A stretch of DNA of 64,000 nt from Oleiagrimonas sp035690885 (GTDB lineage: Bacteria > Pseudomonadota > Gammaproteobacteria > Xanthomonadales > Rhodanobacteraceae): NCBI GenBank assembly GCA_035690885.1, contig DASSKC010000114.1, forward strand, positions 1 through 64,000, written 5' to 3'. The notes under the pieces were generated by a model. It saw only the letters and a program-made list of their open reading frames with translations. It did not search any database and was not told where the DNA came from. Both the position numbers and the translations under genes were made by a program. Positions 10,675-19,338 of the stretch are shown piece by piece. Positions within the stretch are counted from its first letter, which is position 1; each line of letters starts with the position of its first letter.

Positions 10675-11259
10675 TCAGGCAGCGGCTTGTCGATCCTGTT
10701 CGAAACGTTCGATCGCGTCCTCGTGCTGCTGGATGAAGCCCAGCGGATCGACACCTTCAAGCAGGCAATGGCGCGCGAAGGGGTCCAGCTCGAAACCGAA
10801 GCGCTCGCCGTCGGGGCTTTGCACGAAGCCTTCGGCCACGTCGATGGTCAGTTCGACTCCGGGGTGATCGAGCAGCCAGCGGTGCGCTTCGGCCTCGACC
10901 ACGATGGCGAGCAGACCGTTCTTGAGCGCGTTGTTGCGGAAGATGTCGGCAATCTCGCTGGACAGCACCGCTTGGATGCCGGCGTCCAGCAACGCCCACG
11001 GCGCGTGCTCGCGCGAGGAGCCGCAACCGAAGTTGTGTCCGGCGACCAGGATGGCGCAGCCTTCGGACTCGGGCTTGTTGAGCACGAAATCGGGATTCGG
11101 GCTGCCGTCTTCCAGATACCGCCAGTCCTGGAAAGCATGCTTGCCCAGGCCCGTGCGCTCGGTCGTGGTCAAAAAGCGCGCGGGGATGATGCGGTCGGTG
11201 TCGATGTTGTCATCGGCCAGCACCGCGGTGCGCGAGGTCAGTTGGCGCAAGGGCTTCAT
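10675..11259 (-). CDS. leuD: 3-isopropylmalate dehydratase small subunit
   Basis: Small subunit of the isopropylmalate isomerase; it carries the swivelling substrate-binding domain that closes over the LeuC iron-sulfur site. The signature NFGCGSSREHAPWAL is present, preceded by DDNIDTDRIIPARF. The start is the ATG at 11259, which overlaps the leuC stop as ATGA, so the two subunits are translationally coupled. The 194-residue length is typical. Confidence 0.97.
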   Translation of the reverse strand: MKPLRQLTSRTAVLADDNIDTDRIIPARFLTTTERTGLGKHAFQDWRYLEDGSPNPDFVLNKPESEGCAILVAGHNFGCGSSREHAPWALLDAGIQAVLSSEIADIFRNNALKNGLLAIVVEAEAHRWLLDHPGVELTIDVAEGFVQSPDGERFGFELDPFARHCLLEGVDPLGFIQQHEDAIERFEQDRQAAA

Positions 11260-12671
11260 GCGGCCACTCCGGTCTGGTAATCGGTGGGATCGGCGACGCG
11301 TCCGGCAACGGCCGAAGCGGCGGCGGTGGCGGGACTGGCCAGCACGGTGCGCACACCCTTGCCCTGACGGCCTTCGAAATTGCGGTTGGAGGTGGACACC
11401 ACCAGCTGGCCCGGCTGGCCGATGTCGCCATTCATGGCGATGCACATCGAGCAGCCCGGCGCGCGCCATTCGGCGCCGGCTTGCAAAAACACCTGATGCA
11501 GACCCTCGGCCTCGGCTTCGCGGCGCACGGCCTCGGATCCGGGCACCACCAGCATGCGCACGCCGCGCGCGACACGCCGGCCCTTGAGAACGCGTGCAGC
11601 ATCACGCAGATCGGACAGCCGCCCATTGGTGCAACTGCCGACGAACACCACGTCGACGCGCGTGCCGGTCATGGCCTGACCGGGGGTCAGGTTCATGTAC
11701 TTCATGGCGCGACGCTGGTCGTCGGTGGTGGCGTCCGGCAATGCCGCATCCAGCGCCGTCACCATGCCGGGATGGGTGCCGTAGCTGACGGTCGGACCCA
11801 CGGCGTTGGCATCGATATGCACCTCACGGTCATACGTGGCGTCGGGGTCGGTGACCAGCTGTTTCCACTCATCGACGGCGCGATCCCAAGCGGCACCGGA
11901 GGGCGCGAGCGGGCGGCCCTTGAGCCATTGGAACGTCACCTCGTCGGGGGCGACCATGCCGGCACGCGCGCCGGCCTCGATCGACATGTTGCACAGCGTC
12001 ATGCGCTGCTCCATCGACAAGGCTTCGATCGCCGAGCCGCGATATTCGAGAACGTAACCGGTACCGCCATCGACACCGATCTTGCCGATGATATGCAAGA
12101 TCAGGTCCTTGGCCGACACGCCGGGACGCAAATGGCCGTCCACATGGATCGCGAACGTTTTCGGTTTCGATTGCAGCAGACACTGCGTGGCCAGCACGTG
12201 GCCGACTTCGGTGGTGCCGATGCCGAAGGCGAGGCCGCCGAAAGCGCCGTGCGTGGCCGTGTGGCTGTCGCCGCAGACGATCGTCATGCCCGGCTGCGTG
12301 GCGCCCAGCTCCGGGCCCATCACGTGCACGATGCCGCGCGCGTCGCTGTCCCAACCGTGCAGGGTGACACCGAACTCCTTGCAGTTGGCTTCCAGCTGAT
12401 GCACCTGCGCCTCGGCCGCTTCAGTGACGTATTGGCGCTTGCCGGCAGCATCCGGCGGCAGGGTCGGCGTGGAATGGTCCAATGTGGCCAGGGTGCGTTC
12501 GGGCCGGCGCACGCCGATGCCGCGTTGACGCAGCTGCGCAAACGCCTGTGGCGAGGTCACCTCGTGGACAAGATGCAGGTCGATGTACAGGATGGCGGGA
12601 TGTTCGGCACTCTGGGCGCACACCTCGTGTGCGTTCCAGACCTTTTCGAACAGGGTACGTGGAGCAGTCAT
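11256..12671 (-). CDS. leuC: 3-isopropylmalate dehydratase large subunit
   Basis: Aconitase-like [4Fe-4S] enzyme that isomerises 2- to 3-isopropylmalate. Motifs: DLHLVHEVTSPQAF near the N-terminus, VCGDSHTATHGAFG, and the three cluster cysteines in VGSCTNGRLSDLRDAA and PGCSMCIAMN. The start is the ATG at 12671, overlapping the leuA stop by ATGA. The 471-residue product has the normal length. Both flanking junctions (leuA-leuC and leuC-leuD) are 4-nt overlaps, which is strong evidence for one polycistronic mRNA. Confidence 0.97.
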   Translation of the reverse strand: MTAPRTLFEKVWNAHEVCAQSAEHPAILYIDLHLVHEVTSPQAFAQLRQRGIGVRRPERTLATLDHSTPTLPPDAAGKRQYVTEAAEAQVHQLEANCKEFGVTLHGWDSDARGIVHVMGPELGATQPGMTIVCGDSHTATHGAFGGLAFGIGTTEVGHVLATQCLLQSKPKTFAIHVDGHLRPGVSAKDLILHIIGKIGVDGGTGYVLEYRGSAIEALSMEQRMTLCNMSIEAGARAGMVAPDEVTFQWLKGRPLAPSGAAWDRAVDEWKQLVTDPDATYDREVHIDANAVGPTVSYGTHPGMVTALDAALPDATTDDQRRAMKYMNLTPGQAMTGTRVDVVFVGSCTNGRLSDLRDAARVLKGRRVARGVRMLVVPGSEAVRREAEAEGLHQVFLQAGAEWRAPGCSMCIAMNGDIGQPGQLVVSTSNRNFEGRQGKGVRTVLASPATAAASAVAGRVADPTDYQTGVAA

Positions 12672-14248
12672 GCGGATTCCTTTGCCGGATGCGGTACATG
12701 GTTGTGTGAACGGGCGACCCGGTTGAGCACGTCCAGCGCCGCCTGTGCGGACGCTTCGACGATGTCGGTGGAAAAACCGTGGCCACGCCACTGCCGGCCC
12801 TCGTAACGCACGTTGATCGACACACGACCCTGCGCATCGCCGCCTTCACTGACGGCATCGACGCGGAAATCGGTCAGTTCGACCGCATCACCGGTGGCGC
12901 GCTGCAGCGCCCGCAGCACGGCGTCGACCGGACCGTCGCCGATGGCAGCCTCGGCCGCGACGCGGCCGTCTTCGTGCTGCAGCGTGACCGCAGCCGAAGC
13001 GCCGCTGCCGAAATGCGAGTTGGTGTGAAGCTGCGAGATGCGCCACGGGCCGGCGTCTTCCGGATCACGGCCCAGGGCCAGCGCTTCCAGATCGCCGTCG
13101 TAGACTTCGCGCTTGCGATCGGCCAGGCGCTTGAAGCGCGCGAACAGGTCGTCCACCTTGGCCTCGTCGGGCTTGAAGCCCAGCTCTTCCAGACGCTTGC
13201 GCAAGGCGGCGCGACCGGAATGCTTGCCCATGGTCAACGGCGTCGGCGGCACACCCACGTCTTCGGCACGCATGATTTCGTAGGTGCCCGGATGACGCAG
13301 CACGCCGTGCTGATGAATGCCCGATTCATGCGCAAACGCATTGGCACCGACAATCGCCTTGTTGCGCTGCACGTGTTGCCCGGTGATCTGCGCCAATTGA
13401 CGCGACACCGGATACAGGCGGCGTGTATCGAGATCGGTCGTCACGCCGTAATGGGCGCCGCGCACGCGCAAGGCCATCACGATTTCTTCCAGTGACGCAT
13501 TGCCGGCGCGTTCGCCGATACCGTTGATCGCGCATTCGACCTGACGCGCGCCACCTTCGATCGCCGCCATCGAATTGGCCACGGCCATGCCGAGGTCATC
13601 GTGGCAATGCGCGGAAAACACGACCTTGTCGGCGTTGCGCACGTTGGCGCGCATGAAACGGAAACGCTCGGCGATTTCGGTCGGCGTCATGTAACCGACG
13701 GTGTCGGGCACATTCAAGGTACGCGCACCGGCTTCGACCGCGGCATTGAGCACTTCGATCAGGAAATCCGGTTCGGTGCGCATGCCGTCTTCAGGCGAAA
13801 ACTCCACGTCGTCGCACAGCTCGCGTGCGCGCGTGACCATCTTGACCGTGGTGTCCAGCACTTGCTGCTTGCTCATGCGCAACTTGTGTTCGCGGTGCAG
13901 CGGGCTGGTCGACAGGAACAAATGCAGACGCGGCGCACGCGCGCCTTCCAGCGCCTTGGCCGCCGCCTCGACGTCGCCGGGCACGCAACGCGCCAGGCTG
14001 CAGATCGATGGGGTGCGCACCGATTCGGCAATCGCCTTGACCGCGGCAAAATCATCCGGAGAGGCGGCTGCAAAGCCCGCCTCCATCACATCCACACCAA
14101 GTTCCCCGAGCGCCTCGGCCATGCGCAGCTTCTGCGCGCGGTTCATGGAAAAACCGGGCGCTTGTTCACCATCACGCAAGGTGGTGTCGAAAATGCGAAC
14201 GTGCTCGCGCACGTCATCCTCCGGGGCGTCTTGCTTGGTTTGAGGCAT
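12668..14248 (-). CDS. leuA: 2-isopropylmalate synthase
   Basis: First committed step of leucine synthesis: acetyl-CoA plus 2-oxoisovalerate. The TIM-barrel domain begins IFDTTLRDGEQAPGFSM, with the metal-binding HxH in FSAHCHDDLGMAVANS and GERAGNASLEEI. The C-terminal third (SQLHTNSHFGSGASAAV onward) is the LeuA allosteric leucine-binding dimer domain. The ATG at 14248 with GGAG about 10 nt upstream gives 526 residues, the usual bacterial LeuA size; the reading frame continues upstream only through the attenuator. It is the first structural gene of the operon, so it is directly under the leader/terminator at 14278-14474. Confidence 0.97.
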   Translation of the reverse strand: MPQTKQDAPEDDVREHVRIFDTTLRDGEQAPGFSMNRAQKLRMAEALGELGVDVMEAGFAAASPDDFAAVKAIAESVRTPSICSLARCVPGDVEAAAKALEGARAPRLHLFLSTSPLHREHKLRMSKQQVLDTTVKMVTRARELCDDVEFSPEDGMRTEPDFLIEVLNAAVEAGARTLNVPDTVGYMTPTEIAERFRFMRANVRNADKVVFSAHCHDDLGMAVANSMAAIEGGARQVECAINGIGERAGNASLEEIVMALRVRGAHYGVTTDLDTRRLYPVSRQLAQITGQHVQRNKAIVGANAFAHESGIHQHGVLRHPGTYEIMRAEDVGVPPTPLTMGKHSGRAALRKRLEELGFKPDEAKVDDLFARFKRLADRKREVYDGDLEALALGRDPEDAGPWRISQLHTNSHFGSGASAAVTLQHEDGRVAAEAAIGDGPVDAVLRALQRATGDAVELTDFRVDAVSEGGDAQGRVSINVRYEGRQWRGHGFSTDIVEASAQAALDVLNRVARSHNHVPHPAKESA

Positions 14249-14277
14249 GAGGTTTGTCTCCGTTGGCGGAAGGCAAT

Positions 14278-14310
14278 AAAAAACCCCGCATCCGTTTCGG
14301 GTGCGGGGTT
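14278..14310 (-). terminator. Attenuator terminator of the leu-ilv operon
   Basis: On the minus strand AACCCCGCACCCG (14310-14298) pairs with CGGATGCGGGGTT (14294-14282) around an AAA loop, with one wobble pair. The stem ends in a run of six T's (14283-14278). It lies 30 bp upstream of the leuA start and 30 bp downstream of the leader-peptide stop, so it is placed as an attenuator and not as a gene-end terminator. GGTGCGGG at 14351-14344, inside the last leader codons, is complementary to CCCGCACC of the 5' arm and can form the competing antiterminator. Confidence 0.9.
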
Positions 14311-14339
14311 TGGCTGTTCGGTCGTTTCTGACGCGCGCC

Positions 14340-14474
14340 CTATCCCGCACCTGCGCTGGTAATAAGCACAAGCACAAGCTCGAGGGCCACGATTTTCACG
14401 GCGGACGGCCGCAATCCGGCCACCGACGCTATGCGGTGATCGAGAGTCGCGTGTTGGCTGTCTGGCGTGAACAT
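14340..14474 (-). CDS. Branched-chain amino acid leader peptide (attenuation control)
   Basis: A 44-codon reading frame (ATG at 14474, TAG at 14340) ends KIVALELVLVLITSAGAG. Ten of the 13 residues from 26 to 38 are Val, Leu or Ile, the expected pattern for a leader that senses charged branched-chain tRNAs. Stalling there would free GGTGCGGG (14351-14344) to pair with the terminator arm. The ATG falls where transcription should start (-10 hexamer at 14487-14482), so the leader may be translated from a leaderless mRNA. An internal GTG at 14399 would give a 19-residue peptide instead, but it has no visible ribosome site. The composition and placement are seen directly; the mechanism is inferred from the known ilv/leu leader attenuators. 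Confidence 0.82.
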   Translation of the reverse strand: MFTPDSQHATLDHRIASVAGLRPSAVKIVALELVLVLITSAGAG

Positions 14475-14481
14475 GCGGTTA

Positions 14482-14510
14482 AAACTACTCGCCCGTTTGT
14501 GGGCTGTCAA
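14482..14510 (-). promoter_or_regulatory. Sigma-70 promoter of the leu-ilv operon
   Basis: Minus strand: a perfect -35 TTGACA at 14510-14505, a 17-nt spacer and a -10 TAGTTT at 14487-14482. The predicted start of transcription is at about 14475-14474, directly at the leader-peptide ATG. Confidence 0.75.
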
Positions 14511-14599
14511 CGCAAAAGCGGGGGATGCGGGCCGGCAATTCATATAAGCGTTTTGCATATGACGCCCGATAATCGAGGCCGGCGCAACCCGACATCCGC

Positions 14600-14628
14600 T
14601 GCACGAGCGCATCCCGTGCGCCCGTGCA
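14600..14628 (-). terminator. Hairpin after the acylase gene
   Basis: A 12-bp stem (TGCACGAGCGCA at 14600-14611 with TGCGCCCGTGCA at 14617-14628, one wobble) begins 8 nt after the stop of the acylase gene at 14637. There is no T-run, so it may act as a Rho-independent terminator only weakly or as a 3'-end stabiliser. It separates the acylase unit from the leu promoter. Confidence 0.45.
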
Positions 14629-14636
14629 CGAAGCCG

Positions 14637-16877
14637 TCAGTGCGACCCGGTACGTTGACCCGGGTGATAGGTGCTGACCGCATGCTGCTTGATCTGCTCG
14701 GGCCAGAAGTAGACGGTACGCAGGTTGCCGCTGACCCAGCGATGTTGCTGGTCCTTGAAGTGCGGCGAATCCGGATCGCCGCTCTGGCCGCCGACGTGGA
14801 TGGCACGAGCGCTGACCTTGGGTCCGAACTCGACCACGGCCACGAAGCTGTTGCCGGAGTTGCCGTAGTACTTCTTGGTGCCCGGCCACGGATGCGCGTT
14901 GGAAGCGGCCAGCGAACCCCAGCGCGAGGCCGTGAACGGCACCGCGATGCTTGGCTTGCTGTCGTCGAAATGCGGATGGATGGAATCATCCAGACGCTGA
15001 TAACGATTGACCTGGCCCCAGGGAACGCCCCAGTAACCGAACTCGCGGGTCAGCTGATCGACGATGTCGGCCAGCGCGCCCAGGCGTTGCTCCGGCGTGG
15101 CCTTGTCGGCCATGTAGTTCAGCTCCATCTTGTCGCGGGTGTGTGCGTCCACGCCGCTGGCCTTGGCCGCCGGACGTACCTGGTTCCACAGTTTGTCGCC
15201 CCAGAACACCGCCAGCGTGGTCGGAATCGAGGCGACGCCCCAGCGGTAATCCCAGTCGCGCAGCACGCCGATCGGACCGGCGAGTTTGGCTTTCAGCGGA
15301 CTGCTGTCGGGTAGCGCATCGTAGTTCTTGACCAGGATCGGGATCTGGCGTGCAAACGCCGGCAGGTAGGAATCGAACGCATCGGCGATCAGCTTGGCCT
15401 TGGTAAAGCCGCTGGCGCCGGTCAGCATCGCCGTGGCGTGATCGCCGCGCGCGTTGGGACCGAACGAATCCATGTATTGCGGATAATCGGTCCGCTTCGG
15501 ACTGTATTTGCCGGCCGCCGAATACGGCCAGTCATTGGTGTTGAAGACCCAGCCATTGGGCGGATTGATGGCGTTGGGCATGGCCTTGATCGGCGTATCG
15601 CCCTGCCAGGCCGTGGCCGGGTTGCTGCCGTCGACCACCTTCATGTAGTCGAACTTGTCGTTGCGCTTGGGGATGAACTGTGGCGCCAGGAACGCGATGT
15701 TGCCCTGGTCATCGGCAAACAACGTGTTGTTGGACGAGTTGGCCTTGAGACTGGATACCTTCATGTAGCTGGCCAGATCGGTGGCCTTGGTCCGCAGCCA
15801 GCTTTGCTTGAGCGCGCGGATCGGGCGATTCATCAGCGCGGTGGTGATCCACTTGCCGTTCTCGCTGCCCACCACCGGGCCGTGCTGGGTGAAGTACGCG
15901 GTAAAGGTGCGCGAACCCATGCCGCCATCGTCCTTGCGGTACTTGATCGTGATCTCGCGCGTTTTCACCGGCAGCCATTGATCACCGAATTTGTAGACGT
16001 ATTTGCCGTCGCGCTTCTTGACGGTTTCGGCAAACTCGTCGACGTTGTCCACGCCGGTGGAGGTATGCATCCAGCCGACGTGCTTGTTGAAGCCCTGGTA
16101 GATGAAAAACTGGCCCCAGGTCGAGGCGCCGTACGCATCCAGACCCTGGTCGCTGGACATCTGCGACTCGGTGCGGAAATTGAACGTCACGTGTGGGTTG
16201 ATCAGCAGCAAGGCGTGACCGTCGGTGGTCAGCTTGGGTGCGATCGCGATGCCGTTGGAGCCGGTGTTGGGAATCCAGGTATCGGGCCGGGTGTCGCGCA
16301 GCGCCATCGCGGTGGCGTGATCGGCACCATAGAACGTGGCCAGGTCCGACAGGCTCACGCGGGTCACGTCGCCGCCGATGCTGCCTTCGGTGAACGACAG
16401 CGCCATCCACGGTTCGTAGTGCTTGATCACCGGATCGACATCCGGATGCGTGTGCAGGTACCAGTTGAGACCATCGGCCCAGGCAATCATCAGCTTCTGC
16501 AGCCACTCGGGGCTTTTGGCGTAGTCGGCCTTGAGTACCGTCGGGTCGATCCACAACTGCTTGCGCAAGTCCTTCCAGATCGCCTGCTTGCCTTTCCATC
16601 GCGACGTCCAGCCCAGCGCCAGCAGCAAATTGCTCTGCACGCGCTTGAAGTCGTCTTCGCATTGGGCGTAGATCATGCCGAACACGGCATCGGCATCGGT
16701 CTTGCCGTGAATGTGCGGAATGCCCCAGTCGTCGCGGGTGATGGTGACGGCCTGGGCCTCACCTTGCCATCGCGCCAGCTCGCTGGCGGTGGGGGCGGAG
16801 CTGCGGGCAAAACCGGCCGGCGCGAAGGCCAATGCCAGCAGGGCGAAACTTGCGGAAACGGATTTCAGATAATGCAT
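14637..16877 (-). CDS. Penicillin-acylase family (Ntn) secreted amidase
   Basis: Predicted periplasmic or secreted N-terminal-nucleophile hydrolase that cleaves an acyl-amide bond. The ATG at 16877 starts a signal peptide (MHYLKSVSASFALLALAFAP...A). The alpha-chain region carries ITRDDWGIPHIHGKTDADAVFG and YAQCEDDFKRVQ. The autocatalytic cleavage/nucleophile site is NTG-SNGIAIAP, with the Ser at about residue 207 of the 746-residue product. Downstream, NPHVTFNFR and LNYMADKATPEQRLG belong to the beta chain. The length is typical of the acylase/aculeacin-acylase/PvdQ superfamily. The natural substrate is unknown and need not be penicillin; AHLs, lipopeptides or acylated amino acids are possible. 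It follows an M28 peptidase and a TonB receptor in the same direction, suggesting a joint nutrient-processing role. Confidence 0.9.
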   Translation of the reverse strand: MHYLKSVSASFALLALAFAPAGFARSSAPTASELARWQGEAQAVTITRDDWGIPHIHGKTDADAVFGMIYAQCEDDFKRVQSNLLLALGWTSRWKGKQAIWKDLRKQLWIDPTVLKADYAKSPEWLQKLMIAWADGLNWYLHTHPDVDPVIKHYEPWMALSFTEGSIGGDVTRVSLSDLATFYGADHATAMALRDTRPDTWIPNTGSNGIAIAPKLTTDGHALLLINPHVTFNFRTESQMSSDQGLDAYGASTWGQFFIYQGFNKHVGWMHTSTGVDNVDEFAETVKKRDGKYVYKFGDQWLPVKTREITIKYRKDDGGMGSRTFTAYFTQHGPVVGSENGKWITTALMNRPIRALKQSWLRTKATDLASYMKVSSLKANSSNNTLFADDQGNIAFLAPQFIPKRNDKFDYMKVVDGSNPATAWQGDTPIKAMPNAINPPNGWVFNTNDWPYSAAGKYSPKRTDYPQYMDSFGPNARGDHATAMLTGASGFTKAKLIADAFDSYLPAFARQIPILVKNYDALPDSSPLKAKLAGPIGVLRDWDYRWGVASIPTTLAVFWGDKLWNQVRPAAKASGVDAHTRDKMELNYMADKATPEQRLGALADIVDQLTREFGYWGVPWGQVNRYQRLDDSIHPHFDDSKPSIAVPFTASRWGSLAASNAHPWPGTKKYYGNSGNSFVAVVEFGPKVSARAIHVGGQSGDPDSPHFKDQQHRWVSGNLRTVYFWPEQIKQHAVSTYHPGQRTGSH

Positions 16878-17000
16878 GGAAACCTGCAATGAGTGACGTG
16901 GGGTGTACCGGGACCAGAACTTAACCTATGCCCAAATGAATGCGGTTGCAAAAAAGAGCGTGCGGGTCCGTCCGCACGCAACGGGGGGTGTTACGCGAAT

Positions 17001-19301
17001 CTATTTTTTCAGCAGCGCCGTCAATTGGTCGAGCTGTGCGCGGTACTGATCGATGACGCCAGCGGTGATCTTTGCGTACTGGTTGGCGACCTTCCAGTCG
17101 CGAGCTTCGATCGACTCACGCACGCCGGGCACGGTCTTGACGCTGTAGCCGGTCAACGAACCGGGCGCGTACATCATGTTGCGGTACCACTTGCGACCGG
17201 GCAGTCCGCGCTTGTCGGTCAGCGTCTGCGCGATCGAGCCCATGAGGTCGTTGACCTTGGTCAGGCGTGCGTCCGGCATGCGGAAATCATCGGCCGCGCG
17301 CTTGGCGTAGGCCGCTCGATAGGCCTTGGCGCTTTTCGCCAATGTCGCGGCCGCCTTGTCCAGCGGCGCGAGGTTGATCTTCGGCATGTCCGACAAACGC
17401 TTGGGCGGCGCCACCGGGTGCCTCGGATCGACCACCAGCTTGAAGGCATTCATTTCCATCAGATGATGCTGTTGTTTGGTTGCCTTGCGCGTGTCCTCGA
17501 CCAGCGTGTGCAGCTGTTTCACGTAGCGATCGAAGGTGGTGCTGAAATTGCCCAGCTGGAATGGCAACACCCTGGCGTTGGCGGTGCGCATGATGATGCG
17601 ACCGACCACCTTGGCTTCGGCGGCCACGTACTTGAAGCCGGGATCGCCAGAACGCACGTAATGCGCGAACGAGTCATAACGCGAGTGGTAAATGCCGCTG
17701 TCGGCGTCTTCGCCACCGAAGCGCACATCCATGGCGGTGATACCCAGATGGTCGACGAACACGCCGTAGTCGGACCCGGCGCCCAGCGCACCGATCGGCA
17801 GATCGCCGCCCTTGGCCGCGCGCTTGGCGCGTTTTTTTGCCCACGGACTGGCGTCGTCGGCAAAGCCGGTGACGAGCATGTGGGCGCGCGCGCGCTTGAG
17901 CACGCTGACGCCGGTTTCCGGATCGGTCACGTCGGCGGCCACCTCGCTGATCAGATGCGCAACCGACGGACTGGCGCCCTCGCCGCGCAGGAAGCCGCGC
18001 GCCAGCGTGTCGCAATTGACGTACAACACGGCCTTGTCCTTGAGCTCTTTTGCATGCGTCTCGGCCCATTCGATCGAACCCAGGGTGCCCGGCTCCTCGG
18101 CATCCCAGCTGGCGTACACCAGCGTCCGTTTGGGTCGCCAGCCCTGCTTGTACAAATGACCCATGGCCTTGGCCTCGGCCATCATCGCCACCGTGCCGGC
18201 CAGCGGATCGTAGGCGCCGAACGTCCACGCGTCATGATGCACGCCGCGCATCACCCACTGGTCCGGCCACACCGAACCCTCGAGCTTGGCGATCACGTCA
18301 TACACCGGCTGCTGGTCCCAGTTCTGCTTGACCACCAGGTGCACCTTGGTCGGCCCCGCACCGATGTGATAGGTGAACGGCAAGGCGCCGCGCCAGTTTT
18401 CCGGTGCGACCGGGCCGCCGAGCGCCTTCAACAGCGGCGTCGCGTCGGCATAGGAAATCGGCAGCACCGGAATGTCCAGCACGCCCTTGGCTTCGGACAA
18501 CGGCAGCCGCTTGGCGTCCGGCGTGGAGCCCCAGCCGGGCGTCAGTGGATCGCCCTGATACGCCTCGTTGCGGACCGAACCGCGTTGCACGCCTTGTGGC
18601 GGTTTCCAGCCACCCTCGGGATAGACATCGCCCTGAAAGTAGCCGTCGTCACGCGGGTCGGAATAAATGATGCAGCCGACCGCGCCATGGCGTTGCGCCA
18701 GCAGCGGTTTGAGACCGCGCCAGCCATGGCCATAGCGCGCGATGACGATCTTGCCCTTGACGTCGATGCCGCGCCGCGCGAGCGCCTTGTAATCATCCGG
18801 CAAGCCGTAATTGACGTAGACCAGCTCGGCGGTGACGTCGCCATCGGCGCCGTAGACGTTGTACGGCGGCAACACGCCCTGCATCTTCGAAGTCGGGTCA
18901 CCCGCTACCGGCGGTTCGTGCAGCTTCGCCGTGTAGGTGGTCGGGGCGACCATTTCCAGCGAGACTTTTTTCGGCGTCGGAATCAGCACACTGAACTTTT
19001 CGATGTGTGCATCCCAACCCCATTGCTTGAACTTTTTCAGGATGAACTCGGCATTGGCCTTGTCGTGCGGCGAGCCGTACTGGTTGGGTGCCGAGGTCAG
19101 GCGCTTGAGCCATTTGCGCAGTTGCGCCGGGTCGACCTGCTGGTCGAAGCGCTGCTCCAGCGCCTGCTCCTTCGCCGCTGCGCTGGTGCTGAAACCCAAC
19201 ATCGGCGTCGCGCCCTGGGCGCCATTGGCGGGCGCGCAACCGCCAGCCAGCAAGGTGCAGGTCAGCGCGACCAGCCACGCTCCGGTTCTTGTCATCGTCA
19301 T
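17001..19301 (-). CDS. M28 family metallopeptidase, glutamate carboxypeptidase II type (lipoprotein)
   Basis: Predicted di-zinc exopeptidase of the GCPII/PSMA type that removes C-terminal acidic residues from small peptides. The N-terminus MTMTRTGAWLVALTCTLLAGG ends at Cys22 like a lipoprotein signal. It holds a PA (protease-associated) segment, zinc-ligand blocks GVHHDAWTFGAYDPLAG, SWDAEEPGTLGSIEW and FGGEDADSGIYHSRYDSF, and a C-terminal TFR-dimer-like helical domain. The catalytic blocks match human GCPII word for word in spacing (HRDSWVFG, SWDAEEFG, YHSVYET). The 766 residues match the family. Start at 19301 with AAGGAA about 8 nt upstream. Only 37 bp separate it from the upstream TonB receptor, so the two are probably co-transcribed; the acylase follows 123 bp downstream. 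Confidence 0.93.
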   Translation of the reverse strand: MTMTRTGAWLVALTCTLLAGGCAPANGAQGATPMLGFSTSAAAKEQALEQRFDQQVDPAQLRKWLKRLTSAPNQYGSPHDKANAEFILKKFKQWGWDAHIEKFSVLIPTPKKVSLEMVAPTTYTAKLHEPPVAGDPTSKMQGVLPPYNVYGADGDVTAELVYVNYGLPDDYKALARRGIDVKGKIVIARYGHGWRGLKPLLAQRHGAVGCIIYSDPRDDGYFQGDVYPEGGWKPPQGVQRGSVRNEAYQGDPLTPGWGSTPDAKRLPLSEAKGVLDIPVLPISYADATPLLKALGGPVAPENWRGALPFTYHIGAGPTKVHLVVKQNWDQQPVYDVIAKLEGSVWPDQWVMRGVHHDAWTFGAYDPLAGTVAMMAEAKAMGHLYKQGWRPKRTLVYASWDAEEPGTLGSIEWAETHAKELKDKAVLYVNCDTLARGFLRGEGASPSVAHLISEVAADVTDPETGVSVLKRARAHMLVTGFADDASPWAKKRAKRAAKGGDLPIGALGAGSDYGVFVDHLGITAMDVRFGGEDADSGIYHSRYDSFAHYVRSGDPGFKYVAAEAKVVGRIIMRTANARVLPFQLGNFSTTFDRYVKQLHTLVEDTRKATKQQHHLMEMNAFKLVVDPRHPVAPPKRLSDMPKINLAPLDKAAATLAKSAKAYRAAYAKRAADDFRMPDARLTKVNDLMGSIAQTLTDKRGLPGRKWYRNMMYAPGSLTGYSVKTVPGVRESIEARDWKVANQYAKITAGVIDQYRAQLDQLTALLKK

Positions 19302-19338
19302 GAATCAGTTCCTTCGGTCAGTCGAGTGAGTGGCACGA

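Noticed and set aside
14637..16877. Penicillin acylase as an antibiotic-resistance gene
   Set aside because: The family is broad, and the context (receptor and peptidase) points to nutrient processing. No resistance evidence.
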